A DNA stretch of 64,000 nt from Streptomyces lienomycini (GTDB lineage: Bacteria > Actinomycetota > Actinomycetes > Streptomycetales > Streptomycetaceae), in the NCBI RefSeq assembly GCF_027947595.1, contig NZ_CP116257.1:4650001-4714000 (forward strand), given 5' to 3'. The notes under the pieces are model-generated. The model did not search any database. It was not told the origin of the DNA and was given only the letters and a program-made list of their open reading frames with translations. Shown here piece by piece: positions 35,237-44,920 of the stretch (positions are counted from its first letter, which is position 1; each line of letters begins with the position of its first letter). Position numbers and translations under genes: made by a program.

Positions 35237-36379
35237 ATGTACGCAGCATCGTCCTCCGTGTCCGCCCCGCAGCGCTCGCTGCACCCCCGCCCGGCGGCGG
35301 GCGGTGGCCCCTACCTCGCCCCCGCCCGCCCGGCGGCCCCGGTGCTCGGAGCGGGCAGGGCGCGGCTCGGCGCGGGGCCCGGCACACAGCCGCTCAGCGG
35401 GAGAATCGACCTGTCCGGCCCCCAGGGGGCCCAACTGCGCACGGCGATCGCCGCCGTGCACCGCATCTGCCCCGAGTTCTCCCCCGTGCAGGTGCTGCGC
35501 CGCAGCGGGCGGTCCGTGCTCCTGGTCGGTACGACCGGGCGCAGCACCGCGGTCGCCAAGTGCTTAGTGGACCACTCCCCCGCGTGGGCGGAGCGCAGTC
35601 GGCACGAGATAGGGGCATACCGCTCGTTCGTCCGGCAGCGCCCTCCGGTGCGGGTGCCGAGACTGATCGCGGCGGACCCGGACAACGGCACGCTGGTGAT
35701 CGAGCGGATGCCCGGGCGGGTGGCCGCGCTGCAGCGGCACCCCGTGGAGGCCCCGCCCCGGGCGGACATCAGGGCGGCGCTCGGCGCGGTCTGCCGGTTG
35801 AACGCCTGGCGGCCGCCGGCCGGCGCCTTCGACGCCCCGCTGGACTACGCGGCCCGGATCTCCCGGTACCACGAACTCGGACTGCTCACCGACCGGGATC
35901 TGGGCGACCTGCAGAAGCTGCTGCACGGCATCGCGCACGCGGGCGGACGCCAGGGTATGGGCCAGTTCTGCCACGGGGACGCGCTGCTGTCCAACGTGCT
36001 CATGTCCCCGGCCGGTCCGGTGCTGGTGGACTGGGAGCACGCCGGCTGGTATCTCCCGGGTTACGACCTGGCGACGCTGTGGGCCGTCCTCGGCGACGCA
36101 CCGGTGGCCCGCCGGCAGATCAGCCAGATCGCCCAGTCGACGGGCACCGCGGCGCGCGACGCGTTCCTGGTGAACCTGATGCTCGTCCTGACCAGGGAGA
36201 TCCGTACCTACGAGACGGCCGTGCAGCGTTCGATGCACGACACGGTCGCGGCCCCCTCGGCGCCCGCCCATCCGGGTGCCACGCCGACCGGTGAGGAGCA
36301 GCGGCTGCTGCTGCGCCGGCTGCACGACGACTGCCACATGGCCCGCCGGGCCGTGCGGGCGGCGGTCGGCACGCGCTGA
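35237..36379 (+). CDS. APH-fold phosphotransferase-like protein with TTA codon
   Basis: 380 residues. After a Pro/Ala-rich N-terminus (1-50) comes an aminoglycoside-phosphotransferase/choline-kinase fold: [14 protein letters not shown] (ATP lysine strand), [10 protein letters not shown] hinge, [13 protein letters not shown] (Brenner motif, catalytic Asp) and [10 protein letters not shown] (metal Asp). It should phosphorylate a small molecule; resistance is not implied. Codon 110, Leu in KCLVD, is TTA, so it is likely translated only with bldA tRNA. Divergent from nsdB. Confidence 0.87.
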   Translation: MYAASSSVSAPQRSLHPRPAAGGGPYLAPARPAAPVLGAGRARLGAGPGTQPLSGRIDLSGPQGAQLRTAIAAVHRICPEFSPVQVLRRSGRSVLLVGTTGRSTAVAKCLVDHSPAWAERSRHEIGAYRSFVRQRPPVRVPRLIAADPDNGTLVIERMPGRVAALQRHPVEAPPRADIRAALGAVCRLNAWRPPAGAFDAPLDYAARISRYHELGLLTDRDLGDLQKLLHGIAHAGGRQGMGQFCHGDALLSNVLMSPAGPVLVDWEHAGWYLPGYDLATLWAVLGDAPVARRQISQIAQSTGTAARDAFLVNLMLVLTREIRTYETAVQRSMHDTVAAPSAPAHPGATPTGEEQRLLLRRLHDDCHMARRAVRAAVGTR

Positions 36380-36395
36380 CGGGAAGGACCACGTG

Positions 36396-36430
36396 CCGCG
36401 GTGTGCCCCTCGGGGGCGCACCGCGGTTTT
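36396..36430 (+). terminator. Rho-independent-type terminator after the APH gene
   Basis: A 14-pair stem (CCGCGGTGTGCCCC with GGGGCGCACCGCGG, one G-T pair) with a TCG loop, followed directly by TTTTCGTGTT. It begins 17 bases after the stop. Confidence 0.82.
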
Positions 36431-36670
36431 CGTGTTCCCCGCGGACCGGGTCCGTACGGCGGCCATTGGTGTAAGCCACTGACGCCGCGCAGGCCCGTGG
36501 GCCGCCGCCGCGAAACTCGCCGAAGCCCCTGCTGACATGGGAAATCGCCGCCGTGACGGCATGATTGACGGATCATCGGACCGCCGGGTACCACTGACCC
36601 ACGCCCGGCCCCGCACCACACGTCACGTCCCGCCACGCCCCGTCACGCCCGATCGTCACAGGAGGCCGTT

Positions 36671-38608
36671 TTGCGAGGATCCCCCGTCGTGCCCGCCCTG
36701 GCCACCGCGGCCCTGCTGCTGCCGCTGCTCGGCGCGGCACCGTCCGCCGCCGCGCCCCCGGACGCGCCGCCCGCCCCGGACCGCCTCCAGCGGGCGTTCG
36801 CCACCGCGGCGGCCGAGTACCACGTGCCGCAGAGCGTTCTGCTCGGCGTCTCCTACCTGCAGTCCCGCTGGGACGCGCACGGCGGCGTGCCGAGCGTCAC
36901 CGGGGGCTACGGACCGCTGCACCTCACCGACGCGCGCACGGCACTGGCCGGGGCGTCGCACCACGGCCAGGGCTCCGAGGACCCGCGCGGCGACGACGCC
37001 CGCGCCCCGCTGCACCCGGCGGCCGGCGCCGCCGCGCCGGCCGGCGCTCTGCCGGCCCGGCTGACCACGCTGCCGAGGGCGGCCGAGCTGACCGGGCTGA
37101 GCGGCGAGGCGCTGCGCACGGACCCGGCCGCGAACGTGTCCGGCGGGGCCGCGCTGCTCGCCGCCGCCCAGCGGGAGCTGGGCGAACCGCTCAGCGCGGA
37201 CCCGGCGGACTGGTACGGGGCGGTGGCCCGTTTCTCGGGCGCGGAGGACTCCGCGACGGCCGCGGCGTACGCGAACGACGTGTACGAGGTCATCCGCACG
37301 GGCGAGCGGCGCACCACGGACGCCGGCCAGCGGGTCGCCCTGGCCGCCCGCCCCGACGTGGCGCCCGACGTCGCGCAGCTGGGCGGCGCCGGCCTGCGTG
37401 CCGCGTCCGCCGCCGGAACCGAGTGCCCGAAGTCGGTGTCGTGCGAGTGGATCCCCGCGCCGTACGAGGAGTTCGGCGACGGCGACTACGGCAACCACGA
37501 CCTGGGGAACCGGCCGGCCTCCCAGCGCATCCGGTACATCGTCGTGCACGACACGGAGGGCACCTGGAACGGGGTCCTCAACATGGTGCAGGACCCCACC
37601 TATGTGTCCTGGAACTACACGTTGCGCTCCACCGACGGGCACATCGCCCAGCATGTGAAGGCGAAGGACGTCGCCTGGCACGCGGGCAACTGGTACGTCA
37701 ACGCGAACTCGGTCGGCCTGGAGCACGAGGGCTTCCTGGCGGAGCCGGACGCCTGGTACACGGAGGCGATGTACCGGTCGTCGGCGCGGCTGGTGAAGTA
37801 CCTGGCGAAGAAGTACGACATCCCGCTGGACCGGCAGCACGTCCTCGGCCACGACAACGTCCCCGGCACCACCGCGGCGACGATCCCGGGCATGCACACG
37901 GACCCGGGCCCGTACTGGGACTGGCGGCACTACTTCCAGCTGCTCGGCCGCCCGTTCCAGCCGACCGCGGGGAAGAAGTCCTCCCTGGTGACGATCCGCC
38001 CCGACTACGACGCCAACCGTCCCGGGTACACCGGCTGCGAGACGGCGGGCGAGCCCTGCGCGGCGCACGGTTCCAGCGAGGTGCGGCTGTACTCCGACCA
38101 CGACGTGGACGCGCCGCTGATCAAGGACGTCGGTCTCGGCACCACCCCCACGACCGGCGTGAACGACCTGTCCTCCCGGGTCTCCACGGGCCAGCAGTAC
38201 GCGGTGGCCGACCGGTGGGGCGACTGGACGGCCATCTGGTACCTGGGTCAGAAGGCGTGGTTCCCCAACCCGCGGAAGAGCCCGGCGGCGGTGCCCGCGT
38301 CGGGACGCGTGATCACCCCGAGGAAGGGCCTCGCGAGCGTCCCGGTGTACGGGCGGGCGTACCCGGAGAAGGCCGCCTACCCGGCGGACGTGCCCGCCCA
38401 GGCGGTGTCGCCGCTGCCGTACACGCTGCCCGCGGGGCAGAAGTACGTGGTCGGTGAGAAGGTGCCCGGCGAGTACTACTACGCGGTCACCTTCGACGAG
38501 GCGTCGCACCGGGTGGTGACCGGCCAGGACCAGTACTACGAGATCCAGTACGGCCACCGGGTGGCGTACGTGCGCGCGGCCGACGTGACGGTGTCGGCCG
38601 CGCGGTAG
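36671..38608 (+). CDS. Secreted N-acetylmuramoyl-L-alanine amidase
   Basis: 645 residues from a TTG with GGAGG five bases upstream. Signal peptide 1-28 (VVPALATAALLLPLLGAAPSAAA), a helical lysozyme-like or unassigned N-region (30-220), then an amidase_2/PGRP domain (about 275-420) with zinc-ligand motifs IVVHDTEG, VLGHDNVPG and PGMHTDPG. The C-terminal third has RLYSDHDVDAPLI-type repeats that may bind wall. It cleaves the bond between MurNAc and the stem peptide. Free-standing gene. Confidence 0.9.
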   Translation: MRGSPVVPALATAALLLPLLGAAPSAAAPPDAPPAPDRLQRAFATAAAEYHVPQSVLLGVSYLQSRWDAHGGVPSVTGGYGPLHLTDARTALAGASHHGQGSEDPRGDDARAPLHPAAGAAAPAGALPARLTTLPRAAELTGLSGEALRTDPAANVSGGAALLAAAQRELGEPLSADPADWYGAVARFSGAEDSATAAAYANDVYEVIRTGERRTTDAGQRVALAARPDVAPDVAQLGGAGLRAASAAGTECPKSVSCEWIPAPYEEFGDGDYGNHDLGNRPASQRIRYIVVHDTEGTWNGVLNMVQDPTYVSWNYTLRSTDGHIAQHVKAKDVAWHAGNWYVNANSVGLEHEGFLAEPDAWYTEAMYRSSARLVKYLAKKYDIPLDRQHVLGHDNVPGTTAATIPGMHTDPGPYWDWRHYFQLLGRPFQPTAGKKSSLVTIRPDYDANRPGYTGCETAGEPCAAHGSSEVRLYSDHDVDAPLIKDVGLGTTPTTGVNDLSSRVSTGQQYAVADRWGDWTAIWYLGQKAWFPNPRKSPAAVPASGRVITPRKGLASVPVYGRAYPEKAAYPADVPAQAVSPLPYTLPAGQKYVVGEKVPGEYYYAVTFDEASHRVVTGQDQYYEIQYGHRVAYVRAADVTVSAAR

Positions 38609-38629
38609 GGCCGCTCCGGGAGCCGGGCC

Positions 38630-39127
38630 TCAGCCCTGCTGGAACAGCTCCGCCGGGAGCGGCTTCAGCAGGGCGTACAGGTCGTCGGTGATGGGGCGGT
38701 CCCAGGCGGCGATGGTCACCAGGACGCCGTCGCTGCGGTCGAACTGCACGCAGGAGATCCGGCTCTCGGAGAGCTTGAGGCGGCGCACGATGAGCAGGTT
38801 GTCGCCCTGCATCACGGGGACGTCCTCGGCGCCGACGACGGTGATCTCCTCGTCGTTCTCCAGGGCGAGCAGCAGTTGGGCCACCTCGAAGGGGATCTCT
38901 CCCTCGGGGACCTCGCGGGCCGGGGAGCCGTCCGGGAGGTTGCCGATGATCATCGCGGGGCCGCGGCCGCCGAACAGGTCGTAGCGCAGGAAGACGCCCT
39001 GGCAGCTGCCGTCGGGCGCGGGCAGCAGGCCGGCGCCGAGGTTCCCGGGCCAGTCGCCCGGGTCCATGGCCAGTACGTCGAAGTCTGGCCCGGCGGGCGT
39101 GGCGCTGCGGCGGCGGAGGAACGACAT
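38630..39127 (-). CDS. Conserved Streptomyces protein of unknown function
   Basis: 165 residues with no clear family. The middle reads QGVFLRYDLFGGRGPAMIIGNLPDGSP and EGEIPFEVAQLLLALENDEEITVVGAEDVPVMQGDNLLIVRRLKL; no signal peptide and no membrane segment. The codon bias is normal for the window and the start is a plain ATG. Function unknown. Confidence 0.78.
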   Translation of the reverse strand: MSFLRRRSATPAGPDFDVLAMDPGDWPGNLGAGLLPAPDGSCQGVFLRYDLFGGRGPAMIIGNLPDGSPAREVPEGEIPFEVAQLLLALENDEEITVVGAEDVPVMQGDNLLIVRRLKLSESRISCVQFDRSDGVLVTIAAWDRPITDDLYALLKPLPAELFQQG

Positions 39128-39185
39128 GCCGCCATGGTACGTGGCCGAGCACCGCGAACGGCGTGCGGGAGGACGCCCGGCCGGG

Positions 39186-39788
39186 CTACCCGGTGCGCCC
39201 GTGCCGCTCCTGGTGGCGGGCGACCCGGGCGCGGTTGCCGCAGGAGGGCTTGCACCATTCCTGGCGCGGGTGCTCCTTGAGGAAGTAGCGCACGCAGCGC
39301 GGTGCGTGGCAGGCCCGCAGCCGCTGCCGGTCGGGTCCCGCGAGGAAGCCGATCACGGCCCGTGCGAGGGCGGCGGCGAGGTCGGCCCGGCCGTCCTCGG
39401 CGGGGGCGGCGCGCACGACCGGCTCGGCGGTGTCGGACCAGGCCAGCACGGGGACGGTGGGGGTGCGGGCGGCCGCCTCGTTCAGGCGCCGCAGTGCCTC
39501 GGGGACGGGCAGCAGCCGGGCGGCGTCGGCGGGGCTCGGCTCGCCGGGGCGCACGGCGTGGGCGAAGAGGGCGCGGGCGGCGGCCCGTACGTCGCGTACG
39601 GCGGTCAGGGTGGGCGCGTCGGCGGTGAAGCCCTCGCCGCCCGGCACGATGCCGGGGTGGTCCGTGATCCAGGCGGTGAGCCCGGCGGGGTCGGCCAGGT
39701 CGTCGGTGACCGAGCCGTGGCCGTCGTGCCGGACGGTCAGCGCGAGGTCGAGCGCGATCCGGGTGTCCCTGCCGGGCGAGTCCTGCAT
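39186..39788 (-). CDS. CGNR zinc-finger (ABATE-domain) regulator
   Basis: 200 residues: an N-terminal ABATE domain (DTRIALDLALTVRHD...) and a C-terminal CGNR zinc finger with LRACHAPRCVRYFLKEHPRQEWCKPSCGNRARVARHQ, giving the C-x4-C and C-x3-C ligand set and the CGNR box. The family is predicted to bind DNA and act as a transcriptional regulator under stress. Its targets are unknown. Confidence 0.9.
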   Translation of the reverse strand: MQDSPGRDTRIALDLALTVRHDGHGSVTDDLADPAGLTAWITDHPGIVPGGEGFTADAPTLTAVRDVRAAARALFAHAVRPGEPSPADAARLLPVPEALRRLNEAAARTPTVPVLAWSDTAEPVVRAAPAEDGRADLAAALARAVIGFLAGPDRQRLRACHAPRCVRYFLKEHPRQEWCKPSCGNRARVARHQERHGRTG

Positions 39789-39823
39789 GGGCCGATCATA
39801 GGCACGCCGGGGCGGGCCGGGTG

Positions 39824-40726
39824 TCACTCCTGCGGCGGAGCCGGTGGGACCACCGCGACCGGGGACGCCGCGTGCAGCAGGACGGCGTGGGTGACCGAGC
39901 CCATCATGCGGGCGGGGGCCAGCAGGCGCCGGCGGTGGCGGCCGACGACGACCAGGTCGGCGTCCCGGGAGGAGGCGACCAGGATTCCGGCGGCGTCGCC
40001 GGGTGCGACGTACGGTTCGGCCCGGACCTCGGGGTGGCGCTCCCGGTGGGGGGCGAGGAAGCCGTCGGCGAGGACCCTGGTCTCGCTCTCGAGGGAGACC
40101 TCGTCGATCACCGGGGGCACGATCTGCCCGGCGGCGGCCCAGGTCTGCACGGGCCACGGGTAGGCGGCGACCACCTGGAGGCGGGCGCCGCGCAGCTCGG
40201 CCTCGGTGAAGGCGAAGGACAGCGTGGCGTCGTCGGGGCTGTCCACGTGGAGGCCGACCACCACCCGGGGGCCGGGCTCGTCCGGCGCCTCGCCGTGGAC
40301 CTCGCGGCCGGGGCGGGGCACCACCACGACGGGGCACTCGGCGTCGCGGGCGGCGGCCATGCCGTTGGAGCCGAGCAGCAGGCCGGTGAAGCCGCCCCGG
40401 CCCCGGGAGCCGAGTACGAGCAACTGCGCGTCGGCGCCCAGTTCCGGCAGGAGGGCACCGGGGACGCCCTCCATGCCGACGTACTCCGTCGCGACGGCGT
40501 AGGCACGCCCCTGGAGGTGGTCGCGGGCCTGGTCGAGCGCCGGGTCCTCGGCGGTGTCCGGTGGACCCGCGACCAGGACGTCGGTCTGGGCCCAGGCGGC
40601 GTACTGGCGCACATGGACCACCCGCAGGGGTGCCTCGCGCCGGTGGGCGGCGTCGAACGCCCAGTCCAGGGCGCGCAGGCCGTCCTGCGAACCGTCGACC
40701 GCCGCGATGACCGGCAGGGTGCTCAT
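39824..40726 (-). CDS. Tandem universal stress protein
   Basis: 300 residues with two Usp domains (1-150 and 158-295). Domain 1 has the ATP loop LLVLGSRGRGGFTGLLLGSNG with G-2x-G-9x-G type spacing. Domain 2 has VVVGRHRRRLLAPARMMGSVTHAVL, close to the same motif. Tandem Usps are common in actinobacteria under hypoxia or dormancy. No DosR-type promoter site is evident. The ATG has a GAGG upstream. Confidence 0.91.
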   Translation of the reverse strand: MSTLPVIAAVDGSQDGLRALDWAFDAAHRREAPLRVVHVRQYAAWAQTDVLVAGPPDTAEDPALDQARDHLQGRAYAVATEYVGMEGVPGALLPELGADAQLLVLGSRGRGGFTGLLLGSNGMAAARDAECPVVVVPRPGREVHGEAPDEPGPRVVVGLHVDSPDDATLSFAFTEAELRGARLQVVAAYPWPVQTWAAAGQIVPPVIDEVSLESETRVLADGFLAPHRERHPEVRAEPYVAPGDAAGILVASSRDADLVVVGRHRRRLLAPARMMGSVTHAVLLHAASPVAVVPPAPPQE

Positions 40727-40811
40727 GGGTCCTCACCTCCGGAGTACGGACTTCCCCCCGGCAGCGGACGAAACACCCCGGTTCGGCCGGTCGGCTCACC
40801 CCGCCCGCGTC

Positions 40812-41054
40812 CTACGTGAGGTCGAACTCCCCTTCTCGCGCTCCCGAGACGAACGCGCCCCATTCGTCGGGGGTGAAGATCAGTGAGGGGCTCTCCGGGC
40901 TGCCGCTGTTGCGCATGGCGATGAAGCCCTCGACAAAGGCGATCTGGACATCCCCCAGGCCCCGGCTGCTGGACTGCCATTGCGCGTTGCTGAGATCCAG
41001 TTGCGGCTTGTCCCAGCCCATGAGCGGGCGCTGGTGGGTGGTGCTCTCGGCCAC
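40812..41054 (-). CDS. Orphan DUF397 protein
   Basis: 80 residues: LDLSNAQWQSSSRGLGDVQIAFVEGFIAMRNSGSPESPSLIFTPDEWGAFVSG is the DUF397 core. These small proteins normally sit next to an XRE-family regulator and modulate it (the Abr/BldB-type regulator pairs). No such regulator is adjacent, so it is an orphan. GTG start at 41054. Confidence 0.85.
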   Translation of the reverse strand: MAESTTHQRPLMGWDKPQLDLSNAQWQSSSRGLGDVQIAFVEGFIAMRNSGSPESPSLIFTPDEWGAFVSGAREGEFDLT

Positions 41055-41091
41055 GTCCGTGCTCCTCCCGGTGTCGTCGTCGGCGGCCAGC

Positions 41092-42654
41092 CTAGCGATC
41101 GGGTCGGACCGCGGACAGGCCGTCGAGGGGTGCCTTCGGAAGAGACGCGGAATCGGCGAAGCGGTCCCGCAGCTCCCTCTTGAGGATCTTGCCGCTGGCG
41201 TTGCGTGGCAGGGCGTCCACGAACCGGACCCGTTTGGGTGCCTTGAACGCGGTGAGCCGTTCACGGGCGTGGGCGATCAGTTCGTCCTCGGTGACGTCGC
41301 CGCGCGGGACGACGAAGGCCGTGACGGCCTCGATCCACCGGTCGTCGGGCAGGCCGACGACGGCCGCCTCGGCGACGGCGTCGTGCGTGTAGAGGGCGTC
41401 CTCGACCTGGCGGGAGGCGACCAGCACGCCGCCGGAGTTGATGACGTCCTTCACGCGGTCGACGATCGTGTAGTAGCCGTCGGCGTCGCGTACGGCGAGG
41501 TCGCCGGAGTGGAACCAGCCGTCGCGGAAGGCGGCCGCGGTCTCCTCGGGCTTGTCCCAGTAGCCCTCGCACAACTGGGGTGAGCGGTAGACGACTTCGC
41601 CGGGTGTGCCGTCGGGCGTGTCCTTGCCGTCCTCGTCGACCACGCGGGCGTCGACGAACAGGACGGGCCGGCCGCAGGAGTCCATGCGGCCCTCGTGCTC
41701 GTCGGGGCCGAGGACGGTGGCGAGGGGGCCGATCTCGCTCTGCCCGAAGCAGTTGTAGAAGGCCAGGTGCGGGAGGCGTGCGCGCAGCCGCTCCAGGACG
41801 GGCACCGGCATGATGGACGCGCCGTAGTAGGCCTTGCGCAGGCCGCCCAGGTCGCGGGTGGCGAAGTCGGCGCGGTTCGCGAGGCCGATCCACACGGTGG
41901 GCGGTGCGAACAGGCTGTCCGCGCGGCCCGTCTCGATCAGGTCGAAGAGCCGGTCGCCGTCGGGTGCGTCCAGGAGGACGTTGGTCGCGCCCACCGCGAG
42001 GTAGGGCAGCAGGAAGACGTGCGTCTGGGCCGAGTGGTAGAGCGGGAGCGCGTGGACGGGGCGGTCCCCCGCCGCGAGGTCCAGGGCGGTGATGGCGCTC
42101 AGGTACTCGTGCACGAGCGCCCGGTGGGTCATCATCGCGCCCTTGGGCAGCGCGGTGGTGCCGGAGGTGTAGAGGAGCTGCACCAGGTCCTCGGCGCCGG
42201 GCTCGGGGCCGTCGTACGCGGGCGCCGCGGCGAGGCGGGCGAGGAGCGAGTCGTCGGCGTCGCGCAGCGGCAGGGTGCGGGCCCCGGCGGGGAGCCGGGC
42301 GGCGAGGTCCGGATCGGTGAGGACCAGGGTGCTGCCGGACTGGCCGACGACGTAGGCGAGGTCGTCGCCGGTGAGGTTCTGGTTGACCGGGACGTGCACC
42401 AGGCCCGCGCGGGCGCAGGCGAGGAAGGCGATCAGGTAGGCGTCGGAGTTGTGGCCGTAGGCGCCGACGCGGTCGCCCCGGGACAGCCCCTCCCCCAGCA
42501 GGACGCTCGCCGCGCGGGAGACGGCGGTGTCGAGTTCCTGGTACGTCCAGGCGCGGTCGCGGTACTCGACCGCGACGCGTGCCGGGGTGCGTCGGGCGCT
42601 GCGCCGCAGCATGCCGTCGACGGTGCTGCCGGTGCTGCCGTGTCCGGGCGTCAT
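41092..42654 (-). CDS. Acyl-CoA synthetase (AMP-forming, FadD-like)
   Basis: 520 residues of the ANL superfamily. P-loop YTSGTTALPKG (about 178-188), YNCFGQSEIG (A5 motif), TPGEVVYRSPQLCEGYW, DGWFHSGDLA, VDRVKDVINSGG (A8) and the C-terminal NASGKILKREL with the catalytic lysine are all present. It activates a fatty or aryl acid to the CoA thioester. ATG at 42654 with GAGGA seven bases upstream. No pathway partners adjoin it. Confidence 0.92.
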   Translation of the reverse strand: MTPGHGSTGSTVDGMLRRSARRTPARVAVEYRDRAWTYQELDTAVSRAASVLLGEGLSRGDRVGAYGHNSDAYLIAFLACARAGLVHVPVNQNLTGDDLAYVVGQSGSTLVLTDPDLAARLPAGARTLPLRDADDSLLARLAAAPAYDGPEPGAEDLVQLLYTSGTTALPKGAMMTHRALVHEYLSAITALDLAAGDRPVHALPLYHSAQTHVFLLPYLAVGATNVLLDAPDGDRLFDLIETGRADSLFAPPTVWIGLANRADFATRDLGGLRKAYYGASIMPVPVLERLRARLPHLAFYNCFGQSEIGPLATVLGPDEHEGRMDSCGRPVLFVDARVVDEDGKDTPDGTPGEVVYRSPQLCEGYWDKPEETAAAFRDGWFHSGDLAVRDADGYYTIVDRVKDVINSGGVLVASRQVEDALYTHDAVAEAAVVGLPDDRWIEAVTAFVVPRGDVTEDELIAHARERLTAFKAPKRVRFVDALPRNASGKILKRELRDRFADSASLPKAPLDGLSAVRPDR

Positions 42655-42828
42655 GACATGATCCTCGGCCGGTCCCGGGGGCGGGTCAAGCGGTGTGCGC
42701 CGGTCCGTCGACTCCTTGTGCCCACTCCCGTACGCCCCATTGACACGACCCGTCACTGACAGGAAAGTTTCACTCCGCACGGCGATCAGGGAAAGATACT
42801 TTCAGCTTCGGTGGCGGGAGACTCTTCG

Positions 42829-44604
42829 ATGGCCGGACAGGCGACGAGCGGTTTCACACGGCGACAACTGGGCGCGGGCGCCCTGGCCCTGGGCGGTGCC
42901 CTGGCTCTCGCGCCGTTCGCGGCCGGACCGGCCGAGGCCGCCTCCGGCGCGGGCCGCCGCCCCACCTTGCGGCACGGCTCCGCCGAGCGTGCCGGACTGC
43001 TCGCGGGTCATCTGCGGCAGCTCGTCACCGACGCCGAGGCGTTCCTCGGCCCCTCCCCCGAGCACCCGTGGTACGCGGGCGCCGTGCTGCTCGCCGGCCG
43101 GGGCGGCACGGTGGCGCTGCACGAGCCGATCGGCATGGCGGTGCGCTACCGGGCCTACGACGAGGCGACCGACACCGGTGTCGAGTTCCCGGCGGGCGAG
43201 CAGATCCCGATGGCCGGGGACACGGTGTTCGACCTCGCGTCGATCTCCAAGCTGTTCACCTCGATCCTGGCCGTGCAGCAGCTGGAGCGGGGCGCGCTGG
43301 AGCTGGAGGCGCCGGTCGCCAGGTACCTGCCGGACTTCGGCCGGGCGGGCAAGCAGGAGGTGACGGTACGTCAGCTGCTGACGCACACCTCGGGGTTCCG
43401 GGCATGGATCCCGCTGTACAGCGCGCCGACGTACGAGGAGAGGGTCCGACTCGTCTACGACGAGGCGCCGGTGAGCCCGCCCGGCACGGCGTACCTGTAC
43501 TCGGACCTGAACATGATCTCGTTGCAGCTGGTGCTGGAGAAGGTCACCGGGCGCGCCCTGGACGTGCTGTTGCGCGACGAGGTCGCGCAACCGCTCGGAC
43601 TCGGCCGCACCCGCTACAACCCGCCCGCCTCCTGGCGGCCGGGGATCGCGGCCACCGAGGACGCCCGGCAGCCCTGGTCCGGCCTGGACCGCGGTCTGGT
43701 GTGGGGCGAGGTGCACGACGAGAACGCCTTCAGCCTGGGCGGCGTCGCCGGTCACGCGGGGGTGTTCTCCTGCGCGTGGGACCTCGCGGTGCTCGGCCGT
43801 ACGCTGCTCAACGGCGGCTCCTACGGGCGGGCGCGCATCCTGCGGCCGGAGTCGGTGGAGTTGATGTTCACCGACTTCAACACCGACTTCCCGGGCGACG
43901 AGCACGGCCTCGGCTTCGAGCTGTACCAGCACTGGTACATGGGTGCGATGGCCACGCCGCGCACGGCCGGGCACACCGGCTTCACAGGCACCTCGCTGGT
44001 GCTCGACCCGACGACCGACTCGTTCCTCGTGGTGCTCGGAAACTCGGTGCACCCGGTGCGGAGTTGGCGTTCCGGATCTGCTCCCCGGGTGGCGGCCGGC
44101 ACCCACCTGGCGCGGGCGGTGCCGGTCCGCCCGGCGCACGGTCGCACCGCGTGGTTCTCGGGGACGGCGAGTTCCGCCACGGCCACCCTGACGCTGCCCG
44201 CGCTGGACACGTCGGCCGGGCGGGCGCGGCTGCGCGGTGCGCTGTGGTGGGACACCGAGCCGGGGTCGGACACCCTGGCCCTGGAGGCCTCGGACGACGG
44301 CGGTGCCGGATGGCGGCCCGTGCCGTTCACGACGACCCGGCACGGCGAGGCGCCCCTGGACCATCCGGCGGGCTCGGCCACCGGCTGGTCGGGGCGCGTC
44401 TGGCACCGGCTGAGCGCCGACCTCCCGGCCGCACGCGGGCTCGTCCTGCGCTGGCGGTACACGACCGACCGGCTGTACGTGGGCCGCGGTGCCTACGTCG
44501 ACGGGCTGCGCGCGGAGGCGGGCGGCCACGTCCTCTTCCACGACGCGCGCCCGGCCGACGCCGCGCGCGTCGAGGCGGTGGGGTGGTCGACGTCGGCCGA
44601 CTAG
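42829..44604 (+). CDS. Secreted serine hydrolase (class C beta-lactamase-like)
   Basis: 591 residues. TRRQLGAGALALGGALALAPF near the start looks like a Tat signal. The beta-lactamase/DD-peptidase-like domain (about 70-400) has S-x-x-K in LASISKLF, Y-x-N in YSDLN and the third-box HTG in GHTGFTG. Residues about 430-585 form a beta-rich region that may bind substrate or wall. ATG at 42829 with GGGAG eight bases upstream; GTG at 42811 is the alternative. Peptidase, esterase or lactamase activity cannot be told apart. Confidence 0.87.
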   Translation: MAGQATSGFTRRQLGAGALALGGALALAPFAAGPAEAASGAGRRPTLRHGSAERAGLLAGHLRQLVTDAEAFLGPSPEHPWYAGAVLLAGRGGTVALHEPIGMAVRYRAYDEATDTGVEFPAGEQIPMAGDTVFDLASISKLFTSILAVQQLERGALELEAPVARYLPDFGRAGKQEVTVRQLLTHTSGFRAWIPLYSAPTYEERVRLVYDEAPVSPPGTAYLYSDLNMISLQLVLEKVTGRALDVLLRDEVAQPLGLGRTRYNPPASWRPGIAATEDARQPWSGLDRGLVWGEVHDENAFSLGGVAGHAGVFSCAWDLAVLGRTLLNGGSYGRARILRPESVELMFTDFNTDFPGDEHGLGFELYQHWYMGAMATPRTAGHTGFTGTSLVLDPTTDSFLVVLGNSVHPVRSWRSGSAPRVAAGTHLARAVPVRPAHGRTAWFSGTASSATATLTLPALDTSAGRARLRGALWWDTEPGSDTLALEASDDGGAGWRPVPFTTTRHGEAPLDHPAGSATGWSGRVWHRLSADLPAARGLVLRWRYTTDRLYVGRGAYVDGLRAEAGGHVLFHDARPADAARVEAVGWSTSAD

Positions 44605-44637
44605 GGGGTGTCCTGTGCGGGGTCGCCGGCCGTGTCG

Positions 44638-44829
44638 CTAGCCGTTGAAGACGGCCTTCTGCACCTCGTTCGGGCCGTCGAAGCTGTTCTCCTTCAGACC
44701 GTCGAGACGGTTCACGACCTTGTCGTCGGCCTTGTTCTCGCGGGCGCGGTCGACGAGCGACTTCCTGTCGGCCGGGTAGTCCATGCCGTTGAGGGCCTTC
44801 TGCAGGTCGATGGGGCTGAGGTCCGCCAT
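44638..44829 (-). CDS. DUF2795 small protein
   Basis: 63 residues: IDLQKALNGMDYPADRKSLVDRARENKADDKVVNRLDGLKENSFDGPNEVQKAV is a full DUF2795 domain, a tiny helical family of unknown function widely found in actinobacteria. The ATG has AAGGAG immediately upstream, which in turn follows three copies of a decamer repeat. Confidence 0.88.
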   Translation of the reverse strand: MADLSPIDLQKALNGMDYPADRKSLVDRARENKADDKVVNRLDGLKENSFDGPNEVQKAVFNG

Positions 44830-44840
44830 GGCAGGCTCCT

Positions 44841-44868
44841 TGTCGTGCGGTGTCGTGCGGTGTCGTGC
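44841..44868 (-). repeat. Decamer tandem repeat in DUF2795 leader
   Basis: TGTCGTGCGG occurs twice plus eight bases of a third copy, just before the AAGGAG of the DUF2795 gene on the minus strand. It may shape the message leader. Confidence 0.75.
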
Positions 44869-44920
44869 ACGGAATGTCCGTCATGTCGCGGTACCCAGCC
44901 CCGCCCCCCGCATGCGCCCG

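Noticed and set aside
35237..36379. Aminoglycoside resistance gene
   Set aside because: The APH fold is shared by many small-molecule kinases. The sequence lacks specific resistance signatures and the context is developmental.
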